Shown here piece by piece: positions 25,702 to 34,947 of a DNA stretch of 64,000 nt. The first letter of the stretch is position 1. Each line of letters begins with the position of its first letter. The notes beneath the pieces were generated by a model that was given only the letters and a program-made list of their open reading frames with translations, did not search any database and was not told where the DNA came from. Where the stretch lies: assembly GCF_003931915.1 (NCBI RefSeq), contig NZ_RSAA01000002.1, positions 124,001-188,000 on the forward strand, in the 5' to 3' direction. A program made the translations under genes and the position numbers. The stretch is from Saccharopolyspora rhizosphaerae (GTDB lineage Bacteria; Actinomycetota; Actinomycetes; Mycobacteriales; Pseudonocardiaceae).

Positions 25702-25727
25702 CGTGGCAGGCGAACCGCGGCGGTGGA

Positions 25728-26507
25728 TCAGGTGGAGGTGGCGCCGTGGGTTCGGAGGACCGCTGCGTTGTCGGCCAGCAGGGAGTACGGGTCGAGGTCC
25801 GTCGTGTCGATCTCGGCCACGTGCCACGGGATCTCGGCGACCGCGGTGAGGACGGCGTCGACGTCGAGCGCGCCGGAGCCGAGCGGGGTTTGCGGGGCGT
25901 CGCGAAGCGCCGGGCCGTCCTTGAGGTGCACCGCGGTGACGCGGTCGCCCAAGGCGCGGAGGACTTCGCCGGGGTCGGCACCCGCCGCGACCGCCCAGTA
26001 GACGTCGAGCTCCGCGAGGAGCCCGCGGTGGGTCCGCTGCCAGAAGCGGTCGTAGGCGGGGCCGGTGGGCAGTTCGGCCCACTCGAACCAGTGGTTGTGG
26101 TAGCCGAGGGCGAGCTCGTCCGGCGCCTCGGCCACGGCCTGACCCAGGGCGTCGGCAAAGGCGTCGACCGCGGCCGCGTCGGTGAAGGTGTTCTCGCCGA
26201 AGCCCGGAACTTGGCGCGGGTGCGGGATGAAGGCCGTGTCGGCGCCGAGTTCGGCGCACTCCTCGGCGAGCTCCGCCACGCTCGGCAGCGCGGCGTGGAC
26301 CGCCGAGACCGCCAGCCCGGCCGCGTCGAGGTCGGCGCGGAGCTCGCGGGTGGCGGCCAGCCGCTCCGCCTGGCTCTTGCCCAGCGAACCCAGCCCGAAG
26401 GGTTCGACGTGGCGGAAGCCGAGCTCGGCGAGGCGGGCGAGTGTTCCGGGTTGATCGGCGGCGATCTGGTCACGAACGCTGTAGAGCTGCACCGAAAGAG
26501 TCGGCAA
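25728..26507 (-). CDS. Xylose-isomerase-like TIM-barrel protein (sugar isomerase/epimerase family), 1
   Basis: 259-residue AP-endonuclease-2-like TIM barrel. Seen are LSVQLYSVRDQ at the start, FRHVEPFGLG, DTAFIPHPRQ, LGYHNHWFEW (an expected metal-ligand region), LLAELDVYWAV, AVHLKDGP and HVAEIDTTDLDP. Members isomerise or epimerise sugars, and some cleave or dehydrate 3-keto-glycosides. TTG at 26507 is preferred since AGAGG lies 9 bases upstream; a TTG at 26537 overlaps the previous stop. It is the last gene of a three-gene unit with another such barrel and a Gfo/Idh/MocA oxidoreductase. Confidence 0.83.
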   Translation of the reverse strand: MPTLSVQLYSVRDQIAADQPGTLARLAELGFRHVEPFGLGSLGKSQAERLAATRELRADLDAAGLAVSAVHAALPSVAELAEECAELGADTAFIPHPRQVPGFGENTFTDAAAVDAFADALGQAVAEAPDELALGYHNHWFEWAELPTGPAYDRFWQRTHRGLLAELDVYWAVAAGADPGEVLRALGDRVTAVHLKDGPALRDAPQTPLGSGALDVDAVLTAVAEIPWHVAEIDTTDLDPYSLLADNAAVLRTHGATST

Positions 26508-26533
26508 GGACTTCTTCCTCTCGGAGAGGGGGA

Positions 26534-27457
26534 TCAACCCACGATCAACGGCCGGAGGGTGCGCTGCGCGATGCGCAGGCCCTGGGTGATGCGCTCGTCG
26601 TCACCGCCCCAGACGGGGTCTTCGTGCTCGACCGAGAGCGTCCCGGTGAAACCGTGCTCGTAGAGCCGGTCGACGACCTTGGGCCAGTCGACCTGGCCGA
26701 GGCCGGGAACGCGGTAGCGCCACCAGCCCATGTCCCACGGGTTCTCGCCCTTGTCGACCTTGCCGAAGAAGCCGTAGCGGTTGCGGTCGGCCGGGTTGAG
26801 CTCGACGTCCTTGGCCTGGGCGTGCACGATCCGGTCGGCGTAGGGCGCGATGGTCTCCACCGGGTCGATCCCGATCCAGGTGAGGTGCGACGGGTCCCAG
26901 TTGAGGTAGAAGCCCAGCGAGAACATCCACTCCCACAGCTCCGGCGAGTAGGCCAGGTTGCCGGGGTACCCGTCGGGGTGCCAGCCCTCCATGACGCAGT
27001 TCTCGACGATGAGCTTCACTCCGCGCTCGCCCGCGTAGTCGACGAGCTCGGGCAGCACCCGCTGCCCTTCGGCGAGGTTGTCGGCCACCGACTTGGTCCA
27101 GTCGCGGCCGATGAAGGTCCCCACGTAGGGCACGCCGAGCGCCTGCGCGGCGTCGATGGAGTGCTTGAGGTGGGTGCGGATCTCCTCGCGCCGAGCCGGG
27201 TCGGGGTGCAGGTTGTTCTCGTAGTAGGCGAACGCCGACAGCTCCAGGCCGTGCCGCTCGAAGAGCTGCTTGGTCTCGTCGACCTGCTGCGGGCCGAAGT
27301 CGGCGACGGGCAGGTGCGCGGCTTCGAAGTCCCGGCCGCCGGTGCGCGGCCAGACCGCCACCTCCAACGCCTCGTAACCGTTGGCCTTGGCCCAGCCGGC
27401 GACCTCGTCGAGCGTCCACTGCGGCAGACAAGCGGTGAGCATTCCGAGTCGCATCAT
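26534..27457 (-). CDS. Xylose-isomerase-like TIM-barrel protein (sugar isomerase/epimerase family), 2
   Basis: 307-residue AP-endonuclease-2-like TIM barrel, larger than its neighbour and only distantly similar to it. Landmarks are LGMLTACLPQWTLDEV, YEALEVAVWPRTGG, GVKLIVENCVMEGWHPDGYP, LGFYLNWDPSHLTWIGID, DRIVHAQAKDVE and TLSVEHEDPVWGG; the Glu, Asp, His and Glu residues in these strands are the likely divalent-metal ligands. The start codon overlaps the stop of the upstream oxidoreductase (TGATG), so the two are coupled. It is likely to act on the oxidised product of that enzyme; isomerase, epimerase, lyase and hydratase are all possible. Confidence 0.86.
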   Translation of the reverse strand: MMRLGMLTACLPQWTLDEVAGWAKANGYEALEVAVWPRTGGRDFEAAHLPVADFGPQQVDETKQLFERHGLELSAFAYYENNLHPDPARREEIRTHLKHSIDAAQALGVPYVGTFIGRDWTKSVADNLAEGQRVLPELVDYAGERGVKLIVENCVMEGWHPDGYPGNLAYSPELWEWMFSLGFYLNWDPSHLTWIGIDPVETIAPYADRIVHAQAKDVELNPADRNRYGFFGKVDKGENPWDMGWWRYRVPGLGQVDWPKVVDRLYEHGFTGTLSVEHEDPVWGGDDERITQGLRIAQRTLRPLIVG

Positions 27458-28584
27458 CACACCTTCGTCCAGGAGCGGTTTCCGGTTGCGCGCACGACGG
27501 CGTCGACCAGTCGGGCCGAGCGGAGTCCATCGGCGAAAGTGGGGAGTCCTTCGGGGTTCTCGCCATCCATGGCGGCGTAGGTGTCGGCCACGAACGCGTC
27601 GAAGCAGTCGGCGTAGCCCTGCGCGTGGCCGGCGGGCAGCTTCGAGAGCCTGCGGTGTTCGGCGGAACCGGTGCCGATGTCGCGCACGAGGACCTCGTTG
27701 CTCTCGGCACCGCCGAGCCAGACCTGCTCCGGGTTCTCCTGGTCGAACACCGCGCTGCCGCGGGAGCCGTCGAGCTCGAACCACAGCCGGTTCTTCCGGC
27801 CCGCCGCGACCTGCGAGATCGTGGCCGAGGCCAGCACGTCGCTGCCGGTGCGCAGCAGCAGGGTCGCGGTGTCCTCGGTGCGCACCTCGACCCGATCGTC
27901 GGCGTCCCCGCTGGGACCGGCGAAGCTGGCGCCGCCGGCGGCCGGCCGGGTGGGCACGGCGATGGAGAACTCGGCGAAGACCTCGGTGAAGGTCTCCCCC
28001 GACACCCATTGCACGAGGTCGCACCAGTGCGAACCGATGTCGGCGAAGGCGCGGGACACCCCGCCCTGCTCCGGGTCGACGCGCCAGCCGGAGGCGTCCG
28101 GGTCGAGCATCCAGTCCTGCAAGTAGCTGCCGTGCAGCAGGTGCCAGTCGCCGAACTCGCCCGCTTGGCGCCGGGCCCGGATCTCGCGCACCAGCGGGTG
28201 GTAGCGGTAGACGAACGGCACGGTGGCCACCAGCTCGCTGGAGTTCGCGGCGGCGGCCATCCGTTCGGCCTCGTCCAGCGTGATCCCCAGCGGTTTCTCG
28301 CAGATCACGTGCTTGCCTGCCGCGAGCGCCGCTTCGGCGAACGGAGCGTGCGTGGCGTTGGGGGTGCAGATGTGCACGACGTCGACGCTGTCGTCGGCGA
28401 GCACTTCGTCGAACGTGGCGAAGGCGCCGACGCCCCACTCACCTGCCTTCTCCAACGACCTCTGCGGTGTCGACGCGAGCACGCCGGCGATCTCGGCGCC
28501 GGCGAGCAGCGCGGACCTCCGGTGCACCTCGCCGATCATGCCGGCGCCCGCGATCGCGGCGCGCCGCGGCTTACCAGGGCTCAC
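27457..28584 (-). CDS. Gfo/Idh/MocA family sugar oxidoreductase, 1
   Basis: 375-residue NAD(P)-dependent dehydrogenase. The N-terminal Rossmann motif is IAGAGMIGEVHRR (residues 10-22), CTPNATHAPFAEAAL follows, and the catalytic lysine is in the EKPLG motif (CEKPLG near residue 95). The C-terminal half has ADIGSHWCDLVQW, whose His is usually catalytic. Members oxidise ring hydroxyls of sugars, inositols or glycosides, often at C3. GTG at 28584 follows GGGGAGG. It heads the minus-strand operon, divergent from the ROK regulator, and shares the AT-rich control region. Confidence 0.88.
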   Translation of the reverse strand: MSPGKPRRAAIAGAGMIGEVHRRSALLAGAEIAGVLASTPQRSLEKAGEWGVGAFATFDEVLADDSVDVVHICTPNATHAPFAEAALAAGKHVICEKPLGITLDEAERMAAAANSSELVATVPFVYRYHPLVREIRARRQAGEFGDWHLLHGSYLQDWMLDPDASGWRVDPEQGGVSRAFADIGSHWCDLVQWVSGETFTEVFAEFSIAVPTRPAAGGASFAGPSGDADDRVEVRTEDTATLLLRTGSDVLASATISQVAAGRKNRLWFELDGSRGSAVFDQENPEQVWLGGAESNEVLVRDIGTGSAEHRRLSKLPAGHAQGYADCFDAFVADTYAAMDGENPEGLPTFADGLRSARLVDAVVRATGNRSWTKV

Positions 28585-28675
28585 GCGCCCCGCCTCCCCG
28601 ATGGTCGATGAGTTCTGATGACGACGGGTGTCTCACGCCCGATTTTCGTCGCCGCTCACGCTAGGACTCCTCTTT

Positions 28676-28718
28676 TAAACCGACAAGGTTTATGATTTAT
28701 TTTCTTTCCGGTCATAAA
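28676..28718. promoter_or_regulatory. Operator/promoter region between the sugar operons
   Basis: An unusually AT-rich patch with a perfect inverted repeat TAAACC-GACAA-GGTTTA (28676-28692) and a second, wider one TTTATGA / TCATAAA (28689-28695 and 28712-28718). It lies 29-71 bases upstream of the ROK gene and about 92 bases from the divergent operon, where a ROK regulator would bind. Confidence 0.65.
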
Positions 28719-28746
28719 TAACGCTCGATCACCGTGAGGGGCCAGC

Positions 28747-29970
28747 ATGGGGTGGGATCCGGTCCGGTTGACCGTGCCGAGGACGTCCGGGCGGGCGGAC
28801 GCGGACCTGGTGCTCAGCGGCCTGACCAGGCTCATCGCCTCGGGGACCGCCGAGAGCCGCGCCGACCTGGTCAAGCACAGCGGGCTGTCCCGCTCCACCG
28901 TCAACAGCCACCTGGACGCGCTGATCTCGGCCGGCGTCGTGGCCGAGCGGGGCGCGCTCGGCGGCGGGGGCCGCGGCCGGCCTGCGCACCGGCTGGCGAT
29001 CGCCCCGCGCGCGGGCGTCGTGCTCGGCGCCGACGTCGGCGCGCACAGCAGCCGGCTGGCCGTGGCCGACCTCGGGCAGGGGGTGCTGGCCGAGGAGCAG
29101 GTCGAACTGGACATCGAGGTCGGCCCGGAGAAGTCCCTCGACGTGCTCACCGAGAAGCTGCGGACGATGCTGCGCGACGCCGACGTCGCTCCTGCGGAGG
29201 CGAAGGCACTGGTCATGGGCCTGCCCGGACCGGTCGACTCGCACATGGGGATGCCGGTGCGGCCGCCGATCATGCCCGGCTGGGACGGCTTCCCGGTGGG
29301 CGAGACGATGGCCGAGCGCTTCGACTGCACGACCTCGGTCGACAACGACGTGAACCTGATGGCGCTCGGCGAAGCGCGGGCGCTGCCCGCCGAGGAGTCG
29401 CCGCTGCTGTTCCTCAAGATCGGCACCGGCATCGGAGGCGGCCTCGTCTCGGCGACGGGTGAGCTGCACCGAGGGTCGGACGGGGCGGCCGGCGACATCG
29501 GCCACATCCGGGTGCCCGGAGCCGACGAGGTGACCTGCCAGTGCGGCAACGTCGGCTGCGTCGAGGCGGTGGCCTCCGCCGCAGCGGTCCTGCGCGAACT
29601 CCGCACCGAGGAGGGCGGACCGGAAACCATGGAGGACCTGGCACAGCTGCTGCGCGACGGTGACGCCACCGCGATCCGCCGGATCCGCACCGCCGCGGCG
29701 ACCATCGGCGAGGTGGTGGCGATGCTGGTGCACTTCTACAACCCGAAACGCATCGTCCTAGGTGGACTGATCACCTCCGTCGGTGACGAGCTGCTCGCCG
29801 GGGTCCGCAGCGTCGTCTACCGGCGCGCGCTGCCGCTGGCCACCCGACACCTGGCGCTGGCCAACAGCACCCTCGGCCGCTCGGCGGGTCTCGCGGGTGC
29901 CGTGGTCGCCGGGATCGAGGACGTGCTGTCCCCGGCGGGGATCCACCGATTGGTCCACGAAACCTCTTGA
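28747..29970 (+). CDS. ROK-family transcriptional regulator
   Basis: 407-residue repressor with an N-terminal winged helix (about residues 20-75: SRADLVKHSGLSRSTVNSHL) and a C-terminal ROK sugar-kinase-like domain. The effector domain has LGADVGAH, VMGLPGPVD, VDNDVNLMALGE, FLKIGTGIGGG and the zinc motif CQCGNVGCVEA. ROK regulators usually bind the sugar or sugar phosphate of the pathway they control. ATG at 28747 follows GAGGGG. It is placed between the divergent sugar-modifying operon and the ABC/ThuA operon, so it probably regulates both and itself. Confidence 0.9.
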   Translation: MGWDPVRLTVPRTSGRADADLVLSGLTRLIASGTAESRADLVKHSGLSRSTVNSHLDALISAGVVAERGALGGGGRGRPAHRLAIAPRAGVVLGADVGAHSSRLAVADLGQGVLAEEQVELDIEVGPEKSLDVLTEKLRTMLRDADVAPAEAKALVMGLPGPVDSHMGMPVRPPIMPGWDGFPVGETMAERFDCTTSVDNDVNLMALGEARALPAEESPLLFLKIGTGIGGGLVSATGELHRGSDGAAGDIGHIRVPGADEVTCQCGNVGCVEAVASAAAVLRELRTEEGGPETMEDLAQLLRDGDATAIRRIRTAAATIGEVVAMLVHFYNPKRIVLGGLITSVGDELLAGVRSVVYRRALPLATRHLALANSTLGRSAGLAGAVVAGIEDVLSPAGIHRLVHETS

Positions 29971-30079
29971 CACCCCGCGTTCGCGCGGCAACGATCTCAT
30001 CCGTCTCACGCCCGCCGTTTCGACCGGTGCCCGGATCCTCCCGGCGTCACCGCCGACGAACCGCGAAGCGGAGACAACC

Positions 30080-31357
30080 ATGCCTTCACCACGGCCGTGG
30101 GCCGCCATCGCCATGGCGACGCTGGCCCTCAGCGGGTGCGCCAGCGCTCCCCCGACCGGCCCTCCGGGCGAACACGCTCCCGAGGTCGCCGCCGCCGACC
30201 CCGCGATGGCGCGGGGCGCGAAGGGTGAGGTGACGATCTGCGGTGTGCGCGACACCGGGGTCTTCGAGCACCTCACCGAGGAGTTCAACGCGCGCGGCAA
30301 CGGGCTCAGCGCGCACTACGTCGAGATCGGCCAGGACACCGACTCCACCCGCGCGCAGGCGTTGCAGCGGCTGGAGGGCGGCTCGTCGGAGTGCGACATC
30401 TACATCACCGACGTGACCTGGACCAGCGAGTGGGCCACCCAGGGCTGGTTGCTCGACCACACCAAGCTCACCGAGGTGCGGCGCGGCGAGCTGCTGCCGA
30501 ACCCGTTGGAGACGGTGCGCTACGACGGGCGCGACTGGGCGGTGCCGTTCTTCACCAACGCCGGGCTGCTGTTCTACCGCGACGACCGCGTTCCCGAGCC
30601 CAAGACCTGGAGCGAGGTTTACGCCCAGGCGGGCCAGGACCGCTCCCGCAGGGTCGAGATGCAGGCCAAGCGCTACGAGGGCCTCACGGTCAACTTCCTG
30701 GAACTGCTGTACTCCGCCGGTGGTTCGGTGATCGACGAGTCGGGCCGGGTCACCGTCGACTCGCCGGAGACCCGCAAGGTGCTGCGGCTGATGACCCAGG
30801 GCCTGGAGAACGGTGCGATCGACCGCGCGTGCCTGACCTACGACGAGGACTACGCGCGCCGCGCCTACGAGTCCGGTGCGGCGGGGTACCTGCGGCAGTG
30901 GCCCAGCGCCCACAAGCTGGTCAAGCAGACCGACACCGGTCCGGTCACCAAGGCCGCGCCGCTGCCGGCCTTCGACGAGCACAGCAAGCCGGCCGCGGTG
31001 CTGGGCGGCTGGAACCTCGCCATCGCGGCCGGGTCCGACAACCCCGGTGCCGCGGTCGCGCTCGTCGACTTCGCCACCAGTGCGGAGTTCCAGCGCCAGA
31101 TGGTGCTGCGCTCCACGCAGGCCCCGGTCTACGCCGCGCTCTACGACGACCCGCAGGTGCGGGCCGAGCTGCCGTTCATCCCCCAGCTCAAGGAATCCCT
31201 GCTGCAGGCGAAACCGCGTCCGGTGTCCCCGGTGTACGCGCAGGTGTCGCGCGCGATCTACAACAACGTCTACGCGGTGATCTCCGGGCAGACCGACGTC
31301 GAGTCGGGCGTGCGGGAGATGGCCGCGGACGTCGAGAAGGCCCAGGAGACCTACTGA
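30080..31357 (+). CDS. Sugar ABC transporter substrate-binding lipoprotein
   Basis: 425-residue extracytoplasmic solute-binding protein, family 1 type. Signal peptide and lipobox LALSGCAS place the lipidated Cys near residue 20. The mature protein shows TSEWATQGWLLD, WAVPFFTNAGLLFYRDD (a hinge and sugar-stacking region) and AAVLGGWNLAIAAGSDNP, typical of trehalose/maltose-type binding proteins. ATG at 30080 follows GGAGA. The stop overlaps the first permease start (TGATG). Context with ThuA and a Gfo/Idh/MocA enzyme suggests a disaccharide or glycoside ligand. Confidence 0.9.
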   Translation: MPSPRPWAAIAMATLALSGCASAPPTGPPGEHAPEVAAADPAMARGAKGEVTICGVRDTGVFEHLTEEFNARGNGLSAHYVEIGQDTDSTRAQALQRLEGGSSECDIYITDVTWTSEWATQGWLLDHTKLTEVRRGELLPNPLETVRYDGRDWAVPFFTNAGLLFYRDDRVPEPKTWSEVYAQAGQDRSRRVEMQAKRYEGLTVNFLELLYSAGGSVIDESGRVTVDSPETRKVLRLMTQGLENGAIDRACLTYDEDYARRAYESGAAGYLRQWPSAHKLVKQTDTGPVTKAAPLPAFDEHSKPAAVLGGWNLAIAAGSDNPGAAVALVDFATSAEFQRQMVLRSTQAPVYAALYDDPQVRAELPFIPQLKESLLQAKPRPVSPVYAQVSRAIYNNVYAVISGQTDVESGVREMAADVEKAQETY

Positions 31358-32256
31358 TGAGCCGAGTTGACGCGCAACAGCGGCGCACAGCCGTGTGGAT
31401 GGTCTCCCCCGCTCTGGTGATCATGTTCTTGGTCGCGGCGGTGCCGATCGCCTACGCGATCTGGCTGTCGCTGAACGTCTACAGCGTTCGCCGCGCCGGC
31501 CTCTCGGAGTTCGTCGGGCTGAGCAACTACTGGAACGCGCTGGTCTCCGAGGAGTGGTGGAACGCGTTCGGGCAGACGTTCTTCTTCGCGTTCACGTCGG
31601 TGTTCCTCGAAGTCGTGCTCGGCGTGGCGATGGCGCTGCTGCTGAACATGGCCTTCCGGGGCCGGGGCCTGCTGCGTTCGGTCCTGCTCGTCCCCTACTC
31701 GGTGCTCACCGTCGTCTCGGCGATCACCTGGCAGGCCATGTTCGAGTCCAACCTCGGCCTGGTCACCGGACTGCTGCGGGCCCTCGGGCTGCCCGGCGGC
31801 CAGCAGGTGTGGCTGGCCGAACCCGGTTACGCGATGGCGGTGATCATCGCGGCCGACGTGTGGAAGACAGCGCCGTTCGTGGCGCTGCTGGTGCTGGCCG
31901 GCCTGCAGGTGATCCCGGGTGAGGTCTACGAAGCCGCGGACCTGGACGGCGCGAACCGGTGGCAGACGTTCTGGCGGGTCACCCTGCCGCTGCTGCGGCC
32001 CGCGATCGCCCTGGCCGCGATCTTCCGGTTGCTCGACGCGCTGCGGATCTTCGACCTGCCGTTCGTGCTCACCAAGGGCGCCAACGGCACCGAGACGATG
32101 TCCATGATCGCCTACCAGGAGCTGCGCGAAGGACGGTTGATCGGCCCGGGTTCGGCGCTGTCGATCCTCACCTTCATCACCGTGATGGCGGTGTCGCTGG
32201 TCTACATCCGGTTCGCGGGCGGCAACATCCGCGAGGTCGCGGAGGAGAAGTCATGA
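31357..32256 (+). CDS. Sugar ABC transporter permease, MalF type
   Basis: 299-residue inner-membrane permease with six predicted helices, the first around WMVSPALVIMFLVAAVPIAYAIWL. The cytoplasmic EAA loop (EAADLDGANRWQTFWRVTLP, near residues 195-214) docks the ATPase. It overlaps the binding-protein gene by one base and the second permease by four (ATGA). No ATPase gene is present in the operon; actinobacterial sugar importers commonly share a single MsiK-type ATPase encoded elsewhere. Confidence 0.92.
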   Translation: MSRVDAQQRRTAVWMVSPALVIMFLVAAVPIAYAIWLSLNVYSVRRAGLSEFVGLSNYWNALVSEEWWNAFGQTFFFAFTSVFLEVVLGVAMALLLNMAFRGRGLLRSVLLVPYSVLTVVSAITWQAMFESNLGLVTGLLRALGLPGGQQVWLAEPGYAMAVIIAADVWKTAPFVALLVLAGLQVIPGEVYEAADLDGANRWQTFWRVTLPLLRPAIALAAIFRLLDALRIFDLPFVLTKGANGTETMSMIAYQELREGRLIGPGSALSILTFITVMAVSLVYIRFAGGNIREVAEEKS

Positions 32257-33068
32257 CGAGAGCTCTTGCCCTGCTGTTCGCGCTGGTGGTGATGCTGGCT
32301 TCGCTGGTGCCGTTCTACTGGCTGATCAACACCTCGCTCAAGACCGGTGCCGAGCTCTCCTCCGGCTCGCTCTACCCCGGTTCGGCCTCGCTGCAGAACT
32401 ACGTGGAAGTGCTGCAGGACGAGGACTTCCTGACGGCGCTGGTGAACTCGCTGATCGTCGGTGTGGTGACGACCTCGCTGGCGTTGCTGCTGGCGTCGTT
32501 CGCGGCCTACGCGCTGGCGCGGCTGAAGCTGCCGCGCAAGGGGATCATCCTGGGGCTGGTGCTGTCGGTGACCACGTTCCCGGTCATCGCCATCGCCGCG
32601 CCGATGTTCAAGATCTGGAGCGACATCGGGCTCTACGACACGCTCCCCGGGCTGATCATCCCGAAGCTCACCTTCGCGCTGCCGATGGCGATCTTCGTGC
32701 TGACCTCCTTCTTCCGCGAGATTCCGTTCGAGCTGGAGGAATCCGCGCTGATCGACGGCGCGAGCCCGTTCACCGCGTTCCGCAAGGTGATCCTGCCGCT
32801 GGCGGTGCCGGGCATCGCCACCACGGCCATCCTGGTGTTCATCTCGGTGTGGAACGAGTTCCTGCTGGCCGTCACGCTGACGTCCACCCCGGAGGCCAGG
32901 ACCGTGCCGGTCGCCATCGCCTACTTCTCGGGCACCAGCGATTTCGACCACCCGATCGGCACGATCAGCGCGGCCTCGGTGCTCGTCACCCTGCCGCTGC
33001 TGGTGCTCGTGCTGGTCTTCCAGAAGCGCATCGTGGCCGGCCTGACGGCCGGCGCGATCAAGGGCTGA
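32253..33068 (+). CDS. Sugar ABC transporter permease, MalG type
   Basis: 271-residue inner-membrane permease forming a heterodimer with the preceding gene product. Six helices are predicted, starting ALALLFALVVMLASLVPFYWL; the EAA loop reads ELEESALIDGASPFTAFRKV. The C-terminal FQKRIVAGLTAGAIKG is the usual MalG-type end. ATG overlaps the previous stop in ATGA. The second Gfo/Idh/MocA gene follows after 23 bases. Confidence 0.92.
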   Translation: MTRALALLFALVVMLASLVPFYWLINTSLKTGAELSSGSLYPGSASLQNYVEVLQDEDFLTALVNSLIVGVVTTSLALLLASFAAYALARLKLPRKGIILGLVLSVTTFPVIAIAAPMFKIWSDIGLYDTLPGLIIPKLTFALPMAIFVLTSFFREIPFELEESALIDGASPFTAFRKVILPLAVPGIATTAILVFISVWNEFLLAVTLTSTPEARTVPVAIAYFSGTSDFDHPIGTISAASVLVTLPLLVLVLVFQKRIVAGLTAGAIKG

Positions 33069-33091
33069 ACACACCGAAGGAGTTCTTTCGC

Positions 33092-34174
33092 ATGAGTGAC
33101 CCCACGTTCCGGGTCGGAGTCGTCGGAGTCGGCTGGGCGGGACAGCAACACCTCGCCGCGTACGACGCGCTGCCCCACGTCGAGATCGTCGCGATCGCCG
33201 GGCAGGAGGCGGACACCCTCGCCGCGCTCGGCGAGAAGTACGGCGCGCAGCACCTGTTCGAGAGCTGGGAGCAGCTGGTCGACCTCCCCGAGCTGGATGC
33301 GGTGAGCATCGCGGTGCCGAACTTCCTGCACGCGCCCATCGCCATCGCCGCGCTCGAGCGCGGCGTGCACGTGCTCAGCGAGAAGCCGTTGGCCCGCAAC
33401 GGGACCGAGGGACGCCAGATGGTCGAGGCCGCCCGCTCGGCGGGCCGGGTCCTCGACGTGGCGTTCAACCACCGGCTGCGCGGTGACATCCAGAAGCTCG
33501 GCGAGATCATCCACGGCGGCGAGCTCGGCCGTCCCTACTACGCCAAGGCGTCGTGGATGCGCCGGCGCGGCATCCCGAAGATCGGCAGCTGGTTCACCAA
33601 CCGCGAGATGGCCGGCGGCGGGCCGCTGGCCGACATCGGCGTGCACGTCCTGGACTACGCGCTGTTCCTGCTGGGCGAGCCGAAGGTGGAGTCGGTGAGC
33701 GCGGTGACCTACGCCGAACTGGGGCCCCGCGACATCGGTGGCATGAAGTGGGAGACGGCGCAGTCCAAGGGTGGTTTCGAGGTCGAGGACTTCGCGTCGG
33801 CGTTCCTCCGCCTGGAGGGCGGCGGGACCCTGGTGCTGGAGACCTCGTGGGCGGCGTTCCGCAACCCCACCGACCTCATCGACTTCAGCGTGCTGGGAAC
33901 CGAGGGCGGCGCCGAGCTCAAGGCCATCGGCGCGACCAAGGCGCAGGTCGGTGACCTGCACGTGTACCGGGACCACGACGGCGAGATCGCCGATTACCAG
34001 CCCACCGCCGAGCCGGGGCGCGCGCACGCCGCCGTGGTGGAGAACTTCGTCCGGGTGCTGGGCACTCCGGAGGAGTGGGCGGGCAACGACGGGTCGCTGG
34101 CGCTGCGGCGCGCCGAGGTGATCGACGCCTGCTACCGCTCGGCCGCCGAGAAGCGGGAGGTGGCGGTCGCGTGA
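33092..34174 (+). CDS. Gfo/Idh/MocA family sugar oxidoreductase, 2 (ThuB-like)
   Basis: 360-residue NAD(P)-dependent dehydrogenase with the Rossmann motif [13 protein letters not shown] (residues 8-20), [15 protein letters not shown], the catalytic EKPLA motif near residue 97, and [16 protein letters not shown], whose His is typically catalytic. It lies between the sugar importer and a ThuA-like gene, as ThuB does in rhizobial trehalose loci, where the ThuA/ThuB pair converts disaccharide to its 3-keto form. ATG at 33092 follows GAAGGAG. Oxidation of an imported glycoside is the likely role; the exact substrate is not known. Confidence 0.87.
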   Translation: MSDPTFRVGVVGVGWAGQQHLAAYDALPHVEIVAIAGQEADTLAALGEKYGAQHLFESWEQLVDLPELDAVSIAVPNFLHAPIAIAALERGVHVLSEKPLARNGTEGRQMVEAARSAGRVLDVAFNHRLRGDIQKLGEIIHGGELGRPYYAKASWMRRRGIPKIGSWFTNREMAGGGPLADIGVHVLDYALFLLGEPKVESVSAVTYAELGPRDIGGMKWETAQSKGGFEVEDFASAFLRLEGGGTLVLETSWAAFRNPTDLIDFSVLGTEGGAELKAIGATKAQVGDLHVYRDHDGEIADYQPTAEPGRAHAAVVENFVRVLGTPEEWAGNDGSLALRRAEVIDACYRSAAEKREVAVA

Positions 34175-34905
34175 CCGGGCTGCGCGTCACCATCTGGAAC
34201 GAGGGCGTTCACGAGGCGCAGCAGGATCCGCCGGTGATGGCCGAGATCTACCCGGACGGCATCCACGGCGCGATCGCCGAGGGCGTCCGGGAGGCGATGC
34301 CGGACGCCTCCGTGCGCACCGCGCTGCTGGCCGATCCTGAGCACGGGCTGACGGAGGAGGTCCTGGCCGACACCGACGTGCTGCTGTGGTGGGGACACCG
34401 CGCGCACGGCGACGTCGACGACACCGTGGTCGACCGGGTGCAGCAGCACGTCCTGGGCGGCATGGGCCTGCTGGTGCTGCACTCCGGGCACTTCTCGAAG
34501 ATCTTCCAGCGGATGCTGGGCACCACCTGCTCGCTGGGCTGGCGCGACGAGGCCGAACAGGAGCTGGTGTGGACGGTGGCGCCGCACCACCCGATCACCG
34601 AGGGCGTGCCGAACCCGCTGGTCATCCCCGAGCAGGAGACCTACAGCGAGTTCTTCGACATCCCCGCCCCGGACGAGCTGGTCTTCATCTCCTCGTTCGA
34701 CGGCGGCGAGGTGTTCCGCTCGGGTGTGACGTTCTTCCGGGGCAACGGCCGGATCTTCTACTTCAGCCCCGGCGACCAGCGCTACCCCGTCTACCACCAG
34801 CCCGAGGTCCGCACGGTCCTCGCCAACGGCATCCGGTGGGCGGCGCAGCCGCAGCGCCCGCGCACACCCCCGGAGGTCGCCAACCTGGCCCGCCGCTGGC
34901 GCTGA
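34171..34905 (+). CDS. thuA: ThuA-like protein (trehalose-utilisation type)
   Basis: 244-residue soluble protein of the ThuA family, which has a class-I-glutamine-amidotransferase-like fold. Landmarks are [57 protein letters not shown] and [23 protein letters not shown]. Family members work with a ThuB-type dehydrogenase in keto-disaccharide formation, though their own chemistry is not settled. The GTG start overlaps the stop of the dehydrogenase gene (GTGA), so they are translationally coupled. It is the last gene of the ABC operon. Confidence 0.86.
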   Translation: MTGLRVTIWNEGVHEAQQDPPVMAEIYPDGIHGAIAEGVREAMPDASVRTALLADPEHGLTEEVLADTDVLLWWGHRAHGDVDDTVVDRVQQHVLGGMGLLVLHSGHFSKIFQRMLGTTCSLGWRDEAEQELVWTVAPHHPITEGVPNPLVIPEQETYSEFFDIPAPDELVFISSFDGGEVFRSGVTFFRGNGRIFYFSPGDQRYPVYHQPEVRTVLANGIRWAAQPQRPRTPPEVANLARRWR

Positions 34906-34947
34906 TCTCGCGCGGCCGCCGTCGGTGACGTCCCGCGCCCAGCCCTG

